From contig DASXSU010000042.1 of NCBI GenBank assembly GCA_036505795.1, positions 1 to 26,553 of the forward strand: a stretch of 26,553 bases of DNA, given 5' to 3'. The notes under the pieces were generated by a model that saw nothing but the letters and a program-made list of their open reading frames with translations, ran no database searches and was not told the DNA's origin. Each line of letters opens with the position of its first letter. Within the stretch, counting starts at the first letter, position 1. The position numbers and the translations under genes are program-made. Shown in pieces: positions 22,646-26,553 of the stretch. The stretch is from NS-11 sp036505795. Lineage in GTDB: Bacteria > Nitrospirota > Nitrospiria > Nitrospirales > NS-4.

Positions 22646-23737
22646 TTAGTGCGGGATCGCGCCCATCCGCACGAGATCACCGCGAATCAGGATTTTCTTG
22701 TCCGGACGGTCTTCATATTGATACGCCTGTTGGAGAAGAACCAGGGCGTCGTCTTTTTTCCCTTGGGCAAGTTTCGCCAATCCCAGCCCATGCAGAGCAT
22801 GGCTGTCCTTCTCATCGAATTGGACCGCCTTCGCTAAGGCCTCTGCTGCTTCCGGTATTTTCCGCTGCTTGTAATAGAGCCATCCTAGCTGGGAATAGGC
22901 GTCGGCAAAGTCAGGAGCGATCTGCGTCGCTGCCTGGAATTCAGCGATAGCCTGAGGAAGGCGTCCCTTCGTCTCCAACAGATTTCCGAGAGCGAATCGG
23001 GCGAGGGGGTCGCGGGGATTCAGGCGGGCTGCTTCCTTATAGGCGGTGATGGCCGGCTCGAACCGTCCCTGTTCCGCCAGAGCAAGGCCCAGATTGTAAT
23101 GAGCATACGCCTCGTTAGGATTCAGCTTGATCGCCTCGCGAAACTGTGGGATTGCCGACTCCAAGTTGCCTTGGCTGTGATACGCCGAGCCAAGGTTCAG
23201 TCGCATGGTGACGTTTAGAGGGGCAAGCCGTACTGCTTCCCGATACTCTCTCACGGCGATATCCAGCCGGTCTGTTGCCTGATGTGCCTGGCCCTGAAAG
23301 TAATGGGCGTAGGGCTCATCGGGAGCCAGTCGGATTGTCTCCTTATACTCGCTCATCGCTGCGTCGAGTTCACCGATTTGAGCCAGAGTAATACCCAAAA
23401 ACAGATGGGCCCCGGCATTCCCGATATGTCCGTCCACCAGAGTCTGCGCAAAGGCTTTCAAGGCAAGACAGGCATCATCGTTCTTCGATTCCATTTCTTC
23501 CGATCTCAGGAACAGCCGGTCGTGTTCCTCATACGCTTCACGATAGTTTCCTTCAAACAGGAGTCCGGTGATGACGATCAAGCGCGCAATGTCGCTATTC
23601 GGTATTGCATTGGCCCAGGCTCGTCCAGCAGCCAATAACTGAGTCCATTCTCTTTTGAGAATCTGCTCAATCGCGTATTGTTCCAAGACATTGTTCACGA
23701 GCGTAGAATAAGGTTCAGGCCAGGCCCTGTCAAACAC
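22646..23737 (-). CDS. Cytoplasmic TPR-repeat protein
   Basis: 363 aa from a GTG start (CAC at 23735-23737 on the plus strand), with a G-rich run as a possible ribosome binding site. No signal peptide or membrane segment, so probably cytoplasmic. From about residue 105 to 350 there are at least seven consecutive tetratricopeptide repeats with near-ideal consensus, for example AHLFLGITLAQIGELDAAMSE, AHYFQGQAHQATDRLDIAVRE, AHYNLGLALAEQGRFEPAIT and ADAYSQLGWLYYKQRKIPEA. The N-terminal 100 residues are helical, with less regular repeats. A scaffold for protein complexes is expected; the partner is unknown. It is divergent from the tandem exported pair, with 99 bp between start codons. Confidence 0.8.
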   Translation of the reverse strand: MFDRAWPEPYSTLVNNVLEQYAIEQILKREWTQLLAAGRAWANAIPNSDIARLIVITGLLFEGNYREAYEEHDRLFLRSEEMESKNDDACLALKAFAQTLVDGHIGNAGAHLFLGITLAQIGELDAAMSEYKETIRLAPDEPYAHYFQGQAHQATDRLDIAVREYREAVRLAPLNVTMRLNLGSAYHSQGNLESAIPQFREAIKLNPNEAYAHYNLGLALAEQGRFEPAITAYKEAARLNPRDPLARFALGNLLETKGRLPQAIAEFQAATQIAPDFADAYSQLGWLYYKQRKIPEAAEALAKAVQFDEKDSHALHGLGLAKLAQGKKDDALVLLQQAYQYEDRPDKKILIRGDLVRMGAIPH

Positions 23738-23753
23738 AGCCCGTCCCCCCTAG

Positions 23754-23783
23754 TTGCTCGCAAAGGCTCGCTTTAGGTATCGT
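23754..23783 (+). promoter_or_regulatory. Weak candidate promoter for the tandem exported pair
   Basis: TTGCTC (23754-23759), an 18-nt spacer, TATCGT (23778-23783). It lies in the 99-bp region between divergent start codons. Weak match, listed because no better candidate is present. Confidence 0.3.
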
Positions 23784-23836
23784 AGAGCTCAGGCAGCGGA
23801 TTATCAGGGGCAACCTTCCGTAGAGAGGGTCTCATC

Positions 23837-24769
23837 ATGCCATTGTCTAAAATTATCTCGCTTTTCTTTCTCCTCGTCTGGGCATTGCCGAGTTCACCGG
23901 CCCTGGCAAAAGACACGTTCAAGGACGACGCCGGCGAGGTCCTGTACACCGTCGACGATGATGGTCTGGTGTCCATGTTCGAGAACAGCCCAGGGACAGA
24001 TGTGACTCTCTCAGTCACCCGGGGGACCCGCGAGCAGATGCAGCCGCAGATCACAGAGATCTCGCCGGATTCGATTCCGGCAGGGACCTATAACATCCTG
24101 AAGCTGACCGGCAAGAACTTGGTGGGCGCGAAGGTGAAACTGAGTGTGCCCGCCGTCGAAGTCGGCGCCTATTCGGGGAAGCCGAAGCGACTGGATATCC
24201 CCGTCAATTTGCCTTTAACCGTATCGCCTGGTCCGGTCATAGTTGAAGTGACGACGCCGATCGGCAGCACCCAGACGAAGTTTCAGGTGACGGAGGTGCA
24301 GATCGGGGGTGGCGGGATGCCTAAACGAGAAGACGTGGTCAAACATTCGGGACAAGGCTATGGGGGCGATGAAGGGTCTGGAGTCATCCCAACCACGGCG
24401 CCGTCGTCTTGCCCGCAAGGGATGGTGGCGGTGGGAGGCGAAATGGGCGGCTTCTGTATTGAAATAGATCGGAGCTTCAAAGGGGATTTTCGGGTCGCCG
24501 ATCAGACCTGTGCGCTCTCTGGAAACCGGCTTTGCATGCTTGACGAATGGCGTCGTGCGTGCCAGCTCACCCAGGCCGGCAAAGTGCCGTTGAAAAACAT
24601 GAAAGGCGATTGGGAGTGGACCGGCGGGTTTGACATCCTTCAGGACGATACCCAGCAAGACACGCGATATTATCTGATGGGGAAGTCGGATTGCGAGACA
24701 CAGCTCGGTTCGATGCGACTGAATGCCGAGAAGTTTGTCGGCCGGTGCTGCAAAGGCGGCGCGCAATAA
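23837..24769 (+). CDS. Exported IPT/TIG-like protein with eight-cysteine SUMF1-like C-terminus, copy 1
   Basis: 310 aa. ATG with GAGAGGG upstream; signal peptide cleaved near PALAK (residue 25). Residues 26-50 contain FKDDAGEVLYTVDDDG. Residues ~69-155 look like an IPT/TIG immunoglobulin-like domain (PQITEISPDSIPAG ... LKLTGKNLVGA ... VEVTTPIGSTQT). A Gly-rich linker (156-190) follows. Residues 191-310 read CPQGMVAVGGEMGGFCIEID ... ALSGNRLCMLDEWRRAC ... GDWEWTG, as in the formylglycine-generating-enzyme/SUMF1 fold. Eight cysteines (192, 207, 225, 233, 242, 286, 304, 305) all lie in this part, suggesting disulfides in an oxidising compartment. The FGE catalytic Cys motif is absent, so a binding or structural role is likelier than catalysis. 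Followed 27 bp later by its paralogue. Confidence 0.75.
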   Translation: MPLSKIISLFFLLVWALPSSPALAKDTFKDDAGEVLYTVDDDGLVSMFENSPGTDVTLSVTRGTREQMQPQITEISPDSIPAGTYNILKLTGKNLVGAKVKLSVPAVEVGAYSGKPKRLDIPVNLPLTVSPGPVIVEVTTPIGSTQTKFQVTEVQIGGGGMPKREDVVKHSGQGYGGDEGSGVIPTTAPSSCPQGMVAVGGEMGGFCIEIDRSFKGDFRVADQTCALSGNRLCMLDEWRRACQLTQAGKVPLKNMKGDWEWTGGFDILQDDTQQDTRYYLMGKSDCETQLGSMRLNAEKFVGRCCKGGAQ

Positions 24770-24796
24770 ACTCGAAATCGGAAACACGAACTCATC

Positions 24797-25696
24797 ATGC
24801 ACTACCATTTGGGAATCCTAAGCCTGGCCATGATTGCGGGACTGTTTACCGTTCCCGTTTATGGCAAAGAAATCTTTAAGGACGAAGCGGGGCGTGTCCT
24901 TTATACAGTCGATGATGACGGCAGTGTCTCGATGTTCGAGAACAGCCCGACAGACCTCACGATCAGCGTGACTCGGGGCAGCCGAGAACAGATGCAGCCG
25001 CAAATCACTGAGGTCAGTCCCAGTTCTGTTGCGGCGGGAGCCAGTCCTATCCTGAGGCTCAAAGGAAAAAACCTCGTCGGCGCGACGGTGAAGCTGAGCG
25101 CGCCGACAATCGAGATCGGCGCATATACAGGCAAGCCGAAATCTCTCGATCTGCCGCTGCGCGTTCCCGCCGCGATTGCGCCAGGCCCGGTGGTTATTGA
25201 AGTCACGACACCTATCGGAAACACAAAAACGACCGTGCAGATCACGGAACTCCGAATCGGTGGATCAGAACCGGCAAAACGCGAGGTCACAGCGAAGAAG
25301 GGGATCACGACCGCGGCGCCGGCCACCTGTCCGGATGGTATGGTGGGGGTGGCGGCGGAACGGGGAGGGTTCTGCATCGAGATCGACCAAACATTCGCCG
25401 TCCCTTACCCCAAAGCCGAGAAGGCCTGCGCCATCTCCGGGAAGCGACTCTGCCAGGCCTTGGAATGGCGGACGGCCTGTGAAGAGGCTACCGCGGGCCG
25501 CCTGCCGCTGAAGGACATGCTTGGGGATTGGGAGTGGACCGGTACGCAGGCGATCAAGGAGATTCCCGGCGAATCAACCGACTATGGGGGCACCGGGGAA
25601 CTCCGATCGATACTCTTAGGACAGTCAAACTGCAAGACGGAACGGGACTATCAGACATGGAGGACCGAGACGATCTCAGGACGATGCTGCAAGTAA
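24797..25696 (+). CDS. Exported IPT/TIG-like protein with eight-cysteine SUMF1-like C-terminus, copy 2
   Basis: 299 aa, a tandem paralogue of the preceding gene. Signal peptide MHYHLGILSLAMIAGLFTVP, cleaved near VYGK. The N-terminal block (FKDEAGRVLYTVDDDG, REQMQPQITEVSP, GKNLVGATVKL, EVTTPIGNT) is nearly the same as in copy 1. The C-terminal block CPDGMVGVAAERGGFCIEID ... ISGKRLCQALEWRTAC ... GDWEWTG is also shared, with eight cysteines at equivalent places (178, 193, 211, 219, 228, 279, 297, 298). The linker and the segment between WEWTG and the seventh cysteine are the most diverged parts. The ribosome binding site is weak, so coupling with copy 1 is possible. It likely forms a complex or variant pair with copy 1 in the periplasm or on the surface. 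Confidence 0.75.
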   Translation: MHYHLGILSLAMIAGLFTVPVYGKEIFKDEAGRVLYTVDDDGSVSMFENSPTDLTISVTRGSREQMQPQITEVSPSSVAAGASPILRLKGKNLVGATVKLSAPTIEIGAYTGKPKSLDLPLRVPAAIAPGPVVIEVTTPIGNTKTTVQITELRIGGSEPAKREVTAKKGITTAAPATCPDGMVGVAAERGGFCIEIDQTFAVPYPKAEKACAISGKRLCQALEWRTACEEATAGRLPLKDMLGDWEWTGTQAIKEIPGESTDYGGTGELRSILLGQSNCKTERDYQTWRTETISGRCCK

Positions 25697-26235
25697 TCGC
25701 CAGGGGAAGACATGCCTCAGTGCAATTTTTTTATATGTTCCTGCTGAGCGTGGCAGGCACGGGCTTCTACGTCGACCGATCGTTTGCGGTGCGGATAAAC
25801 GGCGATCTCAATGAATTCAATGGTTATACCATGGAAGCGCCTCTTTCACTGTACCCGGATCTCAAGCAGGTCAAGACATGGAGCACGGATTTTGTCAAAG
25901 AGGTGGGTCTTTACGAGAATCCTCAGGAGCCACCGATAATCAATGGGACACGCTTCACTGCCGCGCAATACCGCTTTGCAGATTCCCGATTGGAAAGCAT
26001 CAACCTGGAATTTGAAGGCAGGGAGAATCGGGACCGCTTGTTGAAGTGGATCGAGCAGCATTACGGCAAGCTGTTACCGATCGAACGCAAGATGATCAAT
26101 CAGGTGGAATGGCATGGCGACCGATTGACCATTGCGCTAAGCTACAATCCCGAAACGACGCTGGGAAGGCTGTGGTTCATTTCCCCGACGCTTCATCATC
26201 TCGTCAATAAGAATATCAATGATATGACCGAGTAA
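25684..26235 (+). CDS. Exported or membrane-anchored protein of unknown family
   Basis: 183 aa from the ATG at 25684 (AGG a few bases upstream), overlapping the previous gene by 13 bp; in-frame ATGs at 25657 and 25735 are alternatives. The N-terminus MLQVIARGRHASVQFFYMFLL is a signal peptide or single membrane anchor. The mature part has a mixed alpha/beta look (FAVRINGDLNEFNGYTMEAPLSLYPDLKQ ... NLEFEGRENRDRLLKWIEQHYGKLLPIERKM ... VEWHGDRLTIALSYNPETTLGRLWF) and no cysteine. I do not recognise the family. Overlap with the tandem pair suggests it works with them. It is followed one base later by the next frame. Confidence 0.6.
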   Translation: MLQVIARGRHASVQFFYMFLLSVAGTGFYVDRSFAVRINGDLNEFNGYTMEAPLSLYPDLKQVKTWSTDFVKEVGLYENPQEPPIINGTRFTAAQYRFADSRLESINLEFEGRENRDRLLKWIEQHYGKLLPIERKMINQVEWHGDRLTIALSYNPETTLGRLWFISPTLHHLVNKNINDMTE

Positions 26236-26236
26236 T

Positions 26237-26553
26237 TTGAAGAATCAACTGGTCGACCCCATCCCGTTAACGAAATTCCGCAAGCAGTTGCGCGAGGTCG
26301 TTGAAAGACGTCGGGAGGACTGGAGCAGCTCTCGGCGGCTCGTATCACCGGAGATAGTTCGTGAGACGATTCAGCGGCTCACAGCGGCATTGCCACAGTC
26401 TGGTGTGGATCCCACTGTTCGGGAGGCATTGCTCTCGGCTCTGCTTCCTGGTGAAACAGGCGGGGTGAAGGCGGTTTCCGGGGAGATCCTGCGCCGCATC
26501 ACGGGTCTCAATCCGACGAAAGCAATCCGCAATCTTTGTTTATTTCTTGACCT
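26237..26553 (+). CDS. Start of an unrecognised gene, cut by the window edge
   Basis: The frame opens with TTG one base after the stop of the preceding gene (TAAtTTG) and stays open for 105 codons to the window end. The visible part is helical, Arg/Leu-rich and hydrophilic (LTKFRKQLREVVERRREDW, VRETIQRLTAALPQSG, ILRRITGLNPTKAIRNL), with no signal peptide. No ribosome binding site is seen; translation could be coupled to the gene before. No family recognised; the start codon is tentative. Confidence 0.45.
   Translation, partial: MKNQLVDPIPLTKFRKQLREVVERRREDWSSSRRLVSPEIVRETIQRLTAALPQSGVDPTVREALLSALLPGETGGVKAVSGEILRRITGLNPTKAIRNLCLFLD

Noticed and set aside
1..26553. tRNA, rRNA, transposase, integrase or phage genes
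   Set aside because: None seen on either strand by reading the sequence; short or unusual RNAs cannot be excluded without a covariance-model search.

Overview
The window is a gene-dense, moderately GC-rich stretch of a Gram-negative (diderm) bacterial chromosome. Markers of an LPS-bearing outer membrane are spread across it: gmhA and a stand-alone RfaE2 (ADP-heptose synthesis), SurA/PpiC-type periplasmic chaperones, MurJ, several lipoproteins and a GlrK/QseG/GlrR-like envelope-sensing module. The gene set and protein flavour suggest Nitrospirota, probably Nitrospira. That is an impression from family knowledge; no rRNA or marker tree was available, and other deep-branching diderms are possible.

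Layout. (1) 1-4052: the end of a TPR protein (+), a short exported protein with an RHS-type DUF6531 start (-), a DUF4124-like secreted protein (+) and a TPR lipoprotein (+). (2) 4053-5651: a metallo-beta-lactamase-fold hydrolase (-) divergent from inorganic pyrophosphatase ppa (+). (3) 5645-6377: a gene-free island made of three copies of a modular repeat plus hairpins; the first copy supplies the end of ppa. (4) 6378-11321: an apparent operon from a near-consensus sigma70 promoter: gmhA, a deoxyhypusine-synthase-like gene, murJ, a YceI-family gene, ogt and dtd. Most junctions overlap or are very short. (5) 11408-12766: a promoter, an uncharacterised 191-aa gene and engB (+), whose 3' end runs antisense into the next block. 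(6) 12681-16247 (-): histidine kinase, lipoprotein, sigma54-dependent response regulator, in the order of enterobacterial glrK-qseG-glrR, preceded by a -24/-12-like sequence. (7) 16315-22255 (-): rfaE2, mfd, a PpiC lipoprotein and a SurA-like chaperone, all overlapping, from a sigma70-like promoter. (8) 22274-23737: a divergent promoter, an orphan 90-aa gene (+) and a cytoplasmic TPR protein (-). (9) 23754-26553 (+): two tandem paralogous exported proteins (IPT/TIG-like domain plus an eight-cysteine SUMF1-like C-terminus), an exported protein of unknown family, and the start of another unknown gene cut by the window edge.

Much of the window concerns envelope construction: heptose for LPS core (gmhA, rfaE2), lipid II flipping (murJ), outer-membrane protein folding (SurA/PpiC), and envelope signalling (kinase-lipoprotein-regulator). 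The parts least explained by known biology are the modular repeat island, the deoxyhypusine-synthase-like gene inside the heptose/murJ operon, and the tandem eight-cysteine exported pair with its unknown downstream genes. I saw no rRNA, tRNA, CRISPR array, transposase or phage gene.
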